From contig JAEDEY010000106.1 in assembly GCA_016293065.1 (NCBI GenBank), positions 1 through 6,100 of the forward strand: a stretch of 6,100 nt of DNA, written 5' to 3'. The notes beneath the pieces are model-generated. The model made no database searches, had not been told where the DNA came from, and saw only the letters and a program-made list of their open reading frames with translations. Position numbers and translations under genes: made by a program. Of the stretch, positions 1-5,389 are shown one piece after another (the first letter of the stretch is position 1; the number at the start of each line of letters is the position of its first letter). This DNA comes from Bacteroidales bacterium (GTDB lineage: Bacteria > Bacteroidota > Bacteroidia > Bacteroidales > UBA3663).

Positions 1-39
1 AAAAAAAAGAAACCATACCTTGTAGTCAATCGACCACAA
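1..39 (-). terminator. Possible intrinsic terminator of the 150-aa gene
   Basis: Read on the minus strand, positions 39 to 32 (TTGTGGTC) pair with 27 to 20 (GACTACAA) through 8 bp including one G·U, with a GATT loop. A run of eight T lies at 8 to 1. The gap of about 11 nt between stem and T-run is longer than in a canonical intrinsic terminator. The window edge cuts the tract, so its full length is unknown. Confidence 0.35.
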
Positions 40-79
40 AGCAAATTGTAGTGAAATCAAAAAACATGAAATCCACTTG

Positions 80-532
80 CTAACATAATATGCGTCTCAG
101 TGCAAATACGTAGTAATGGCATGAGGCAGAAGTAACAAAAGGAGAGGTTTCTTGTCTCGACAACCCACATAATAATGTCGAAACAATAGTCTTATACTTC
201 AGCTTGTACAAATGACTGCCGTGGTCTGTCCTAGTCTGACTGTCGGAAGAATTACGATTACGACCGTGTAAAGTATTGACTCGATTATTGGTTCTGGTTG
301 AGAGAATGCGTGACAGAGGAACATTATTCTGCAAAACGCCTTCTGATTTCGATTGATTATCATCAATTGCCTTGATTTCTCCTGATGGCAGTTGACTATC
401 GCTATATATAACCTTTTGGTCAATCTCAGTGTATAAAGGTATAGCGCTCATAAAGGACATACACATATCAAACATAGGATGCAGACAGCAACCTAATAGT
501 CCTATTATCAATATGTGTAATACCTTGTACAT
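80..532 (-). CDS. Hypothetical exported or lipid-anchored small protein (150 aa)
   Basis: I do not recognise this protein. An open frame of 150 codons runs from ATG to TAG. Residues 4-17 are strongly hydrophobic and contain LLGC (residues 12-15), which fits a lipobox, so the product may be a lipoprotein or otherwise exported. Against this, only one lysine precedes the hydrophobic core. The middle (about 55-110) is polar and rich in Asn, Ser, Thr and Arg, so it is probably disordered. The C-terminus (about 135-150) is aromatic and basic, including HYYVFALRR and a final Cys. Support for a real gene is an exact -7 element (TATATTTG) about 46 nt upstream, a second promoter at 717-748, and a possible terminator after the stop. 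Codon choice is unremarkable, and no homologue can be named from sequence alone. Confidence 0.55.
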   Translation of the reverse strand: MYKVLHILIIGLLGCCLHPMFDMCMSFMSAIPLYTEIDQKVIYSDSQLPSGEIKAIDDNQSKSEGVLQNNVPLSRILSTRTNNRVNTLHGRNRNSSDSQTRTDHGSHLYKLKYKTIVSTLLCGLSRQETSPFVTSASCHYYVFALRRILC

Positions 533-564
533 GTATTAACTATTAAGTAATGATACAATGTCCT

Positions 565-690
565 TTATTTTTTCTGTGCAAATATAGGATTTATACCGTA
601 GTTACCGAATAAATACTTGAGACACAGATACTCGCTTTGATGCTTAGACTCGAACCACACAAAACAGCCGCACAAAACAGCGCTTGTCAT
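565..690 (-). CDS. Possible 41-aa small protein or leader ORF
   Basis: This short frame runs from ATG at 690 to TAA at 565 and encodes 41 residues. The N-terminal part is hydrophobic with closely spaced Cys (CGC at 7-9, another Cys at 23). The C-terminal half is aromatic and ends in QKK. It begins about 20 nt downstream of the predicted start site of the 717-748 promoter and ends 32 nt before the 150-aa gene, so it could be a leader peptide or a small protein. Two points weaken it. Residues 4-11 are encoded by the 13-bp tandem repeat, and residues 35-38 lie over the downstream promoter's -7 box, so the frame may be fortuitous. Confidence 0.25.
   Translation of the reverse strand: MTSAVLCGCFVWFESKHQSEYLCLKYLFGNYGINPIFAQKK
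578..586 (-). promoter_or_regulatory. Promoter -7 box for the 150-aa gene
   Basis: The minus strand reads TATATTTGC from 586 to 578, an exact match to the Bacteroidota -7 consensus TAnnTTTG. Transcription would start near 571-573, leaving a leader of about 40 nt before the ATG at 532. No clean TTTG is seen 19-21 bp upstream, so the -33 element is weak. Confidence 0.5.
656..681. repeat. 13-bp tandem duplication (CACAAAACAGC unit)
   Basis: Positions 656-668 and 669-681 are two adjacent 13-bp units differing at a single base; the shared core is CACAAAACAGC. A related CGCACAAAA string recurs at 780 and 811. The repeat lies between the two tandem promoters of the leftmost gene and inside the possible 41-aa ORF. 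Confidence 0.6.
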
Positions 691-716
691 CAAAATTAAA
701 CAATCAAATATCGCTG

Positions 717-748
717 CAAAGTTAAACAATTATGTAATAATTTGCAAA
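717..748 (-). promoter_or_regulatory. Bacteroidota-type promoter (upstream, leftward)
   Basis: On the minus strand TTTG (748-745) is followed after 20 bp by TAACTTTG (724-717), matching both elements of the Bacteroidota consensus. The predicted start is near 710-712. The -33 element lies inside a perfect 12-bp palindrome, AATTTGCAAATT (739-750), which could be an operator. It would drive the 41-aa ORF and then the 150-aa gene. Confidence 0.6.
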
Positions 749-815
749 TTTTGAGCGAAAAATTAAATAAAGATTTAACCGCACAAAAACATTACAGGTT
801 ACAATAGAGGCGCAC

Positions 816-853
816 AAAAAAGCCATATTCGTATTTCACAATAGGGATATGGC
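816..853 (-). terminator. Intrinsic terminator of the small transcript
   Basis: On the minus strand GCCATAT (853-847) pairs with ATATGGC (828-822). An inner 4-bp stem (TATT/AATA) encloses a GTGA loop. Six T follow immediately at 821-816. The orientation is clear because the plus-strand side has no T-tract. Confidence 0.65.
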
Positions 854-912
854 ATCAATTCTTTATCAACTAAAGAACTTATTCAAGACAACCTTTTTAC
901 ATCAAACTGCGC

Positions 913-1023
913 CTAAGCAACAATTTGCTTTTCAGTAAATCGGATGCCGGTGGGTTTAACCACCAATGAAAACTTTGAAACAATTTTAACTTTTTGAAGG
1001 GACTTAGATATAATCTTCTTCAT
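913..1023 (-). CDS. Possible 36-aa basic small protein
   Basis: This ORF runs from ATG at 1023 to TAG at 913 and lies inside the 285-nt transcript. The product begins MKKIISKSLQ, is Lys-rich and strongly basic, and has no cysteine or clear membrane span. Codon choice looks normal for the region. The frame stays open upstream to a TTG at 1110, giving 65 codons, but that TTG overlaps the promoter's -7 box and lies before the predicted transcript start, so the longer form is unlikely. Stem-loops overlap its 3' half, including one just before the stop codon, which favours an RNA role. I do not recognise the peptide. Confidence 0.25.
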   Translation of the reverse strand: MKKIISKSLQKVKIVSKFSLVVKPTGIRFTEKQIVA

Positions 1024-1107
1024 CCATACGTTCAAGGGCGAGCCTTTCTTCCTCTTCGTCCTAAAGAACAAGGAAGTTGTAGGCCTGTCTAAGCAATTAA
1101 TGCACCG

Positions 1108-1138
1108 CAAAGATAAGCAAACAATATAAGAAAAGCAA
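1108..1138 (-). promoter_or_regulatory. Promoter of the small transcript
   Basis: On the minus strand TTG (1138-1136) is followed after 20 bp by TATCTTTG (1115-1108), an exact -7 match. The predicted start is near 1102. It lies directly after the hairpin and pyrimidine-rich tail that probably ends the recA transcript, so terminator and promoter are packed back to back. Confidence 0.6.
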
Positions 1139-1174
1139 GAAAATGGAGGTATTTTTGTTGTTTTCCCCCATTTT
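1124..1174 (-). terminator. Probable terminator of the ruvX-def-recA transcript
   Basis: On the minus strand AAAATGGGGG (1174-1165) pairs with CCTCCATTTT (1149-1140) over 10 bp with one G·U, around a 15-nt A-rich loop. A pyrimidine-rich stretch rather than a pure T-run follows. It lies about 130 nt after the recA stop and just before the next promoter. The impure T-tract lowers confidence. Confidence 0.45.
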
Positions 1175-1237
1175 TCCTGCTTTTTCAGTGTTTTATGGTA
1201 TTAAATGTTTATTTAATAGAGGACATGGAGGATTCAA

Positions 1238-1279
1238 ACTGTCAAGGAGATGACAGTTATCTATCATCCCCTTGACAGT
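1238..1279 (-). other. Long hairpin in the recA 3' untranslated region
   Basis: ACTGTCAAGG (1238-1247) and CCTTGACAGT (1270-1279) are perfect 10-bp inverted repeats. After one mismatch, GATGA (1249-1253) pairs with TCATC (1264-1268), giving a 16-position stem around a 10-nt loop. It starts 25 nt after the recA stop. No T-run follows on either strand, so it is either a non-canonical terminator or a 3'-end stabilising or processing structure. Confidence 0.55.
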
Positions 1280-1304
1280 AATTTGTCTTCGCTAAACAGT
1301 AATT

Positions 1305-2369
1305 TCACTCTGTTTCGTCGTCACTGGCGACAACTGCTTTAGCCTCGCCTCCACGCAATTTTGACATGATGAGGCCTTCAATCTCTTCGGCAAGTTCTGG
1401 ATTATCCTGAATAATTGCCTTGGCAGCATCACGACCCTGTGCGAGTTTCGAGCCATTGTATGAATAGAACGAACCAGACTTCTTGATAATATCAAACTTG
1501 ACACCAAGATCCATGATCTCTCCTGCCTTTGAAATTCCTTCGCCAAACATAATCTCGAACTCGGCTTTCTGGAACGGAGGAGCAACCTTGTTCTTGACAA
1601 CCTTGACTCTTACCTGGTTGCCTATGACCTCATCTCCAGAAGTCTTGATTGACGTCACACGACGAATATCAAGGCGCACACTTGCATAGAACTTCAATGC
1701 ATTACCGCCAGTGGTGGTTTCTGGATTGCCGAACATCACGCCGATTTTCTCTCGAAGCTGATTGATGAAGATGCAGACCGTATTGGTGCGACTTACGGCA
1801 GCTGTAAGCTTGCGAAGTGCCTGGCTCATCAGACGAGCCTGGAGACCTACCTTATTGTCGCCCATATCGCCTTCGATCTCTGCCTTTGGAGTTAGGGCTG
1901 CCACCGAATCGACCACTATGATGTCGATAGCTGACGAGCGAATCAGGTTTTCGGCAATATCCAGAGCCTGTTCTCCATTATCTGGCTGAGAGATGAGAAG
2001 ATTGTCGGTGTCAACACCAAGTTTCTCGGCATAGAATCGATCAAAGGCATGTTCTGCATCAATAAATGCTGCAATGCCTCCTGCTTTCTGTGCCTCAGCA
2101 ATGGCATGGATAGCGAGGGTTGTCTTTCCTGAAGATTCTGGGCCGTAGATCTCGATGATTCGTCCCTTTGGATAGCCACCTACACCAAGTGCGGCGTTCA
2201 ATCCTATGCTTCCGGTAGGGATAACCTCGACATGCTCGATATCGTCGTCACCCATCTTCATTATTGAACCCTTACCAAATTGCTTGGTAATCTTGTCCAT
2301 CGCAGCCTGCAGTGCCTTCAACTTATCTGATCCTGAAGAAGGCTGTTCGTTTTCAATTTTCTTTGCCAT
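1305..2369 (-). CDS. recA: Recombinase RecA
   Basis: RecA is the ATP-dependent recombinase that coats single-stranded DNA, pairs homologous strands and activates LexA-type self-cleavage. The 354-aa product has the full family layout: an N-terminal polymerisation helix (about 11-40), Walker A GPESSGKT (76-83), catalytic Glu in FIDAEHA (E106), Walker B IIVVDS (150-155), DNA-binding loop L1 around EGDMGD (166-171), INQLREKIG with the sensing Gln (Q204), loop L2 GNPETTTGGNALKFYAS (214-230), a C-terminal domain, and an acidic tail DDETE typical of RecA. Length matches the family and no key residue is missing. The ATG has an A-rich leader. It is last in an apparent ruvX-def-recA operon, 53 bp after def. 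I see no -7 promoter element in that gap, which suggests read-through from the ruvX promoter unless an unrecognised damage-inducible promoter is present. Confidence 0.98.
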   Translation of the reverse strand: MAKKIENEQPSSGSDKLKALQAAMDKITKQFGKGSIMKMGDDDIEHVEVIPTGSIGLNAALGVGGYPKGRIIEIYGPESSGKTTLAIHAIAEAQKAGGIAAFIDAEHAFDRFYAEKLGVDTDNLLISQPDNGEQALDIAENLIRSSAIDIIVVDSVAALTPKAEIEGDMGDNKVGLQARLMSQALRKLTAAVSRTNTVCIFINQLREKIGVMFGNPETTTGGNALKFYASVRLDIRRVTSIKTSGDEVIGNQVRVKVVKNKVAPPFQKAEFEIMFGEGISKAGEIMDLGVKFDIIKKSGSFYSYNGSKLAQGRDAAKAIIQDNPELAEEIEGLIMSKLRGGEAKAVVASDDETE

Positions 2370-2396
2370 ATTTGTTTTGTTGTAACGGTAAAAGTG

Positions 2397-2406
2397 AAGT
2401 ACTTCT
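2397..2406. promoter_or_regulatory. 10-bp palindrome in the def-recA spacer
   Basis: GAAGTACTTC is a perfect palindrome centred 33 bp upstream of the recA start. Its position would suit a repressor site for a damage-inducible recA promoter. It matches neither the E. coli nor the Gram-positive LexA box, and no TAnnTTTG promoter element is visible beside it. A short palindrome can also arise by chance. Confidence 0.2.
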
Positions 2407-2422
2407 TGTGTTATTATTCTAT

Positions 2423-2977
2423 TTATCTTATTGCCTTCGATTTATATGACGTGTTAACCTTGCCCTTGAGTATCGAGGAGAGCTTGCTCTTGATGAGCTG
2501 TTTGCGAATCGGCGACACATGATCGATAAACATCTTGCCGTCGAGATGGTCATACTCGTGCAGAGTCATACGGGCAGCAAACCCTTCTATTCGCTCGGTA
2601 TGCTCAACAAGATTCTCATCAAGATATTTCATCTCGATCCACTTCGGACGCTTCACAGGCTCATAGATGCCAGGGATTGACAGACAACCCTCGTCCTTGA
2701 CGTCGGTATCTTCACTCTCAGAAAGAATTTCAGGATTGATCATACAGCGCTTGAAGCCTGCACACTCTGGATAGTCATCAGACAAGGCATCGCCATCTAC
2801 AACAAACATTCGCAGAGCAAGTCCCACTTGTGGGGCGGCGAGTCCGACGCCCGAAGCCTTGTCCATAGTCGCAAACATATTCTCTGCCAATTGTGGCAAT
2901 TCTGGATAATCAGATGGGACATCCTCTGCTACCTTGCGGAGAACCGGCTGTCCATATAGATATATCGGAAGTAACAT
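2423..2977 (-). CDS. def: Peptide deformylase
   Basis: This enzyme removes the N-formyl group from the initiator methionine of nascent proteins, as a cytosolic Fe2+ (or Zn2+) metalloenzyme acting near the ribosome exit. All three family motifs are present in the 184-aa product: motif I GVGLAAPQVG (43-52), motif II EGCLS (97-101, metal ligand C99) and motif III HEYDH (140-144, metal ligands H140 and H144, catalytic E141). Length is normal for a bacterial deformylase, and the basic C-terminal extension (about 155-184) resembles that of other Bacteroidota enzymes. The start follows the MLLPIYLYG opening expected for the family. It lies 23 bp after ruvX and 53 bp before recA on the same strand, so co-transcription is likely. 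Confidence 0.97.
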   Translation of the reverse strand: MLLPIYLYGQPVLRKVAEDVPSDYPELPQLAENMFATMDKASGVGLAAPQVGLALRMFVVDGDALSDDYPECAGFKRCMINPEILSESEDTDVKDEGCLSIPGIYEPVKRPKWIEMKYLDENLVEHTERIEGFAARMTLHEYDHLDGKMFIDHVSPIRKQLIKSKLSSILKGKVNTSYKSKAIR

Positions 2978-3000
2978 TGCTAAATAGTTTTTTATGTGGG

Positions 3001-3447
3001 TTATAAAGGAAAAAGTTTCGGAGTATAGCCTAACTGATTACGGTTTTCGAGATAAGACTGGAGGATAATGGTGGCAGATATCTCATCGACCATTCCCTTG
3101 TCTTCGCGCCTTCTCTGCTTGCCTACCCCGCTGTCAAGTATTGCCTGATGAGCAAGCACAGAAGTGAAACGCTCGTCTACCAGTTCGATAGGCATATCGG
3201 GATATAGCTTGTGCAGGCGGTTGAGGAAAGGCTCGATGTACTTCCACGACTCGCTCATCTCGCCATTCATCTGCTTTGGAAATCCCATGACGATACGCTC
3301 TACCTGTTCTTTCCTGAGATAATCGACAAGGAACTGCTCAAGCTGATGTGTTGCTACAGTAGTGAGACCATTGGCAATGATCTGCAGAGGGTCGGTCACA
3401 GCCAATCCTGTGCGCTTTCTGCCGTAATCGATAGATAATACTCTCAT
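3001..3447 (-). CDS. ruvX: Putative pre-16S rRNA nuclease / Holliday junction resolvase RuvX (YqgF)
   Basis: This is a YqgF/RuvX-family protein with an RNase H-like fold. In E. coli the family is tied to 5'-end maturation of 16S rRNA; the older annotation is Holliday junction resolvase. The 148-aa product shows SIDYGRKRTGLAVTDP (5-20, with the first catalytic Asp, D7), MGFPKQMNGE (54-63), VDERFTS (90-96, acidic residues D91/E92) and DEISATIILQ (121-130, last catalytic Asp D121), all in family order. Length is typical. It is the first gene of a ruvX-def-recA unit. An exact promoter lies upstream and gives a very short leader of about 13 nt. Placement with recA suggests repair, but the rRNA role is equally compatible with the neighbouring def. 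Confidence 0.95.
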   Translation of the reverse strand: MRVLSIDYGRKRTGLAVTDPLQIIANGLTTVATHQLEQFLVDYLRKEQVERIVMGFPKQMNGEMSESWKYIEPFLNRLHKLYPDMPIELVDERFTSVLAHQAILDSGVGKQRRREDKGMVDEISATIILQSYLENRNQLGYTPKLFPL

Positions 3448-3466
3448 TATTCGATATTTTTTCGCA

Positions 3467-3497
3467 CAAATTTAGACAATTAATATGACATAAACAA
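3467..3497 (-). promoter_or_regulatory. Promoter of ruvX-def-recA
   Basis: On the minus strand TTG (3497-3495) is followed after 20 bp by TAAATTTG (3474-3467), an exact -7 match. The predicted start near 3461 leaves about 13 nt before the ruvX ATG. No other candidate promoter was found upstream of def or recA. Confidence 0.6.
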
Positions 3498-3544
3498 GAA
3501 AAACTATGATATTTTTGCAAAAAGCGGCAATAAGGGACATAAAC

Positions 3545-3575
3545 AAAAAGAAACGCGCCAAAAATGACGCGTTTC
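3545..3575 (-). terminator. Intrinsic terminator of pckA
   Basis: On the minus strand GAAACGCG (3575-3568) pairs with CGCGTTTC (3557-3550). Two further pairs (U·G and C-G) close a 6-nt loop, giving a 10-bp stem. Five T follow at 3549-3545. It begins 27 nt after the pckA stop codon and lies upstream of the ruvX promoter, so it separates the two units. Confidence 0.85.
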
Positions 3576-3582
3576 GGATATG

Positions 3583-3605
3583 CTAATTAAAATTGTTTTA
3601 ATTAG
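3583..3605. repeat. AT-rich perfect inverted repeat at the pckA stop codon
   Basis: CTAATTAAAA (3583-3592) and TTTTAATTAG (3596-3605) form a perfect 10-bp inverted repeat around three bases. It includes the pckA TAA stop and comes just before the terminator hairpin. In RNA it would be a weak A/U hairpin at the end of the coding region; its role is unknown. Confidence 0.6.
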
Positions 3606-5203
3606 AGCTGTGGACCAGCAGCTACGAGAGCCTTACCTGCTTCGTTAGTTGTGTACTTAGCGAAGTTCTTGATGAAGCGTGCTGCAAGATCCTTAGCCTT
3701 CTCCTCCCACTGGCATGGGCACTCGTAAGTGTCGCGTGGGTCGAGGATAGCTGGGTTAACATTTGGAAGAGAAGTTGGAACCTCGAAGTCGAACATAGGG
3801 ATCTTCTTAGTTTCAGCCTTGAGGATAGAACCATCGAGGATAGCGTCGATGATACCACGAGTATCAGGGATAGAGATACGCTTGCCTGTACCATTCCAAC
3901 CAGTGTTAACGAGATAAGCCTTAGCACCAGAAACATTCATCTTCTTTACGAGCTCCTCAGCATACTTAGTTGGGTGGAGCTCAAGGAATGCCTGACCGAA
4001 GCAAGCAGAGAATGTTGGAGTTGGCTCTGTGATACCACGCTCTGTACCAGCGAGCTTAGCTGTGAAGCCAGAGAGGAAGTAGTACTGAGTCTGCTCAGGA
4101 GTAAGGATAGAAACTGGAGGGAGAACACCGAATGCATCAGCAGAGAGGAAGATGACGTTCTTGGCAGCAGGAGCAGAAGAACCTGGCTGGATGTTCTTGA
4201 TGTGGTTGATTGGGTAAGATACACGAGTGTTCTCGGTAACTGACTTGTCGTTGAAGTCGATCTTGCCATCGGCAGCAACTGTTACGTTCTCGAGGAGAGC
4301 GTTACGCTTGATTGCGCCGTAGATGTCTGGCTCATGCTCCTTAGAGAGGCCGATAACCTTAGCGTAGCAACCACCTTCGAAGTTGAATACGCCATTGTCA
4401 TCCCAACCGTGCTCGTCATCACCGATGAGGCGACGCTTAGGGTCGGTAGAGAGAGTGGTCTTGCCTGTACCAGAGAGACCGAAGAAGATAGCAGTGTTCT
4501 TGCCATCCATATCGCAGTTGGCAGAGCAGTGCATTGAAGCGATGCCCTGAAGTGGAAGGTAGTAGTTCATCATTGAGAACATACCCTTCTTCATCTCACC
4601 GCCATACCAAGTGTTGATGATAACCTGCTCGCGGCTTGTTACGTTGAATGCAACGCAAGTCTCAGAGTTGAGGCCGAGTTCCTTATAGTTCTCAACCTTA
4701 GCCTTAGAAGCATTGTAGATAACGAAGTTTGGCTCGAACTCAGCAAGTTCCTCAGCTGTTGGCTGGATGAACATGTTAGTTACGAAGTGAGCCTGCCATG
4801 CTACCTCAACGATGAAGCGAACAGCCATGCGAGTATCCTTGTTGGCACCACAGAAAGCATCAACTACATAGAGGTTCTTGTTGCAAAGCTCCTTAACAGC
4901 AAGATCCTTAACTGTTGCCCAAACTTCCTCAGACATTGGGTGGTTATCGTTCTTGTAGCCCTCAGTAGTCCACCATACAGTGTCCTTAGAGTTAGCATCC
5001 ATTACGATATACTTGTCCTTAGGAGAACGACCAGTGTAGATACCAGTCATAACATTAACAGCATCAAGTTCTGTGTTCTGACCTACCTCATAACCTGTGA
5101 GAGAAGGATCAGTCTCAGCCTTAAAGAGCTCCTCGTAAGAAGGGTTGTGAGCAATCACAGTTGAACCTGTGATACCATACTTAGTCAAATCTAAATTTGC
5201 CAT
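3602..5203 (-). CDS. pckA: Phosphoenolpyruvate carboxykinase (ATP)
   Basis: This enzyme interconverts oxaloacetate + ATP and PEP + CO2 + ADP in the cytosol. In succinate-forming Bacteroidota it is generally considered to run in the carboxylating direction and conserve ATP. The 533-aa product is full length. It shows the substrate-binding TGRSPKDK (57-64, R59), WYGGEMKKGMFS (199-210, metal/active-site Lys at 205-206), MHCSAN (224-229, metal ligand H225), kinase-1 loop FGLSGTGKTTLS (241-252, K248), kinase-2 LIGDDEHGWDD (259-269, D262/D263) and ENTRVSYPI (324-332, R327). These identify the ATP-dependent rather than the GTP-dependent family. Codon choice is strongly biased at the 5' end (Lys as AAG, Gly as GGT), more so than in recA, indicating high expression. 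It is monocistronic, with its own promoter (about 79-nt leader) and terminator. Confidence 0.98.
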   Translation of the reverse strand: MANLDLTKYGITGSTVIAHNPSYEELFKAETDPSLTGYEVGQNTELDAVNVMTGIYTGRSPKDKYIVMDANSKDTVWWTTEGYKNDNHPMSEEVWATVKDLAVKELCNKNLYVVDAFCGANKDTRMAVRFIVEVAWQAHFVTNMFIQPTAEELAEFEPNFVIYNASKAKVENYKELGLNSETCVAFNVTSREQVIINTWYGGEMKKGMFSMMNYYLPLQGIASMHCSANCDMDGKNTAIFFGLSGTGKTTLSTDPKRRLIGDDEHGWDDNGVFNFEGGCYAKVIGLSKEHEPDIYGAIKRNALLENVTVAADGKIDFNDKSVTENTRVSYPINHIKNIQPGSSAPAAKNVIFLSADAFGVLPPVSILTPEQTQYYFLSGFTAKLAGTERGITEPTPTFSACFGQAFLELHPTKYAEELVKKMNVSGAKAYLVNTGWNGTGKRISIPDTRGIIDAILDGSILKAETKKIPMFDFEVPTSLPNVNPAILDPRDTYECPCQWEEKAKDLAARFIKNFAKYTTNEAGKALVAAGPQL

Positions 5204-5288
5204 TTTGTTTTATTTAATTTAAAGTGTTGAATAGTGTACTTAATCTAGGTCATCAATCAAGTGTATTTCATCTCGTATCAAGACCGTG

Positions 5289-5319
5289 CAAAGATAAGTA
5301 TTTTTTCGATATAAAAAAA
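5289..5319 (-). promoter_or_regulatory. Promoter of pckA
   Basis: The minus strand reads TATCTTTG from 5296 to 5289, an exact -7 match. The -33 position (about 5316-5319) is occupied by the T-run of the upstream terminator, so no proper TTTG is present. The predicted start near 5283 gives a leader of about 79 nt ending in an A-rich stretch before the ATG. Confidence 0.5.
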
Positions 5320-5375
5320 GCCTGTCACTACAATTTAATTTCTTTTTAGAATTAACTATTGCAAAATGACAAGCT
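5313..5375 (-). terminator. Intrinsic terminator of the DUF3127 gene
   Basis: On the minus strand AGCTTGTCA (5375-5367) pairs with TGACAGGCT (5327-5319) over 9 bp with one U·G, followed by a run of seven T (5319-5313). The large loop holds a second AT-rich stem (5335-5355). It begins 15 nt after the DUF3127 stop codon and runs into the pckA promoter. Confidence 0.6.
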
Positions 5376-5389
5376 AACATTTCATATTA

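Larger units (their letters stand above)
816..1102 (-). ncRNA. Candidate small structured RNA (~285 nt)
   Basis: A strong promoter (1108-1138) and an intrinsic terminator (816-853) define a discrete leftward transcript of about 285 nt between recA and the leftmost gene. Local stem-loops visible in order along the RNA are: 1076-1048 (CTTCCT/AGGAAG, with an inner GTTC/GGAC stem), 964-949 (GGTGG/CCACC), 930-915 (AAGCAA/TTGCTT, 4-nt loop), 877-859 (TTCTTTA/TAAAGAA, 5-nt loop) and the terminator hairpin. I tried to read it as tmRNA, RNase P RNA, SRP RNA or 6S RNA and found no diagnostic motifs. It could be a regulatory sRNA, or an mRNA for the 36-codon ORF it contains. The transcription unit itself is the better supported claim; its class is inference. 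Confidence 0.45.

Noticed and set aside
52..73. Short direct repeat TGAAATC (twice)
   Set aside because: Seven bases in AT-rich spacer DNA is within chance expectation, and no mobile-element feature accompanies it.
199..423. 74-codon minus-strand frame inside the 150-aa gene
   Set aside because: It is contained in the longer frame, which alone has promoter and signal-peptide support; no separate evidence was seen.
640..665. tRNA T-loop-like string GGTTCGAGTC on the minus strand
   Set aside because: The flanking bases do not pair into a 5-bp T-stem, and no acceptor stem, anticodon arm or D-loop is found.
1024..1110. The 65-codon frame that extends the 36-aa ORF upstream to a TTG start
   Set aside because: The TTG at 1110 overlaps the promoter's -7 box and lies upstream of the predicted transcript start, so only the ATG at 1023 could be used.
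1483..1989. Plus-strand open frames inside recA
   Set aside because: They lie wholly within an intact recA and show no promoter or recognisable domain.
3974..4537. Long open frames on the plus strand and in other minus frames across pckA
   Set aside because: They overlap a full-length, motif-complete pckA and are by-products of its biased codon use.
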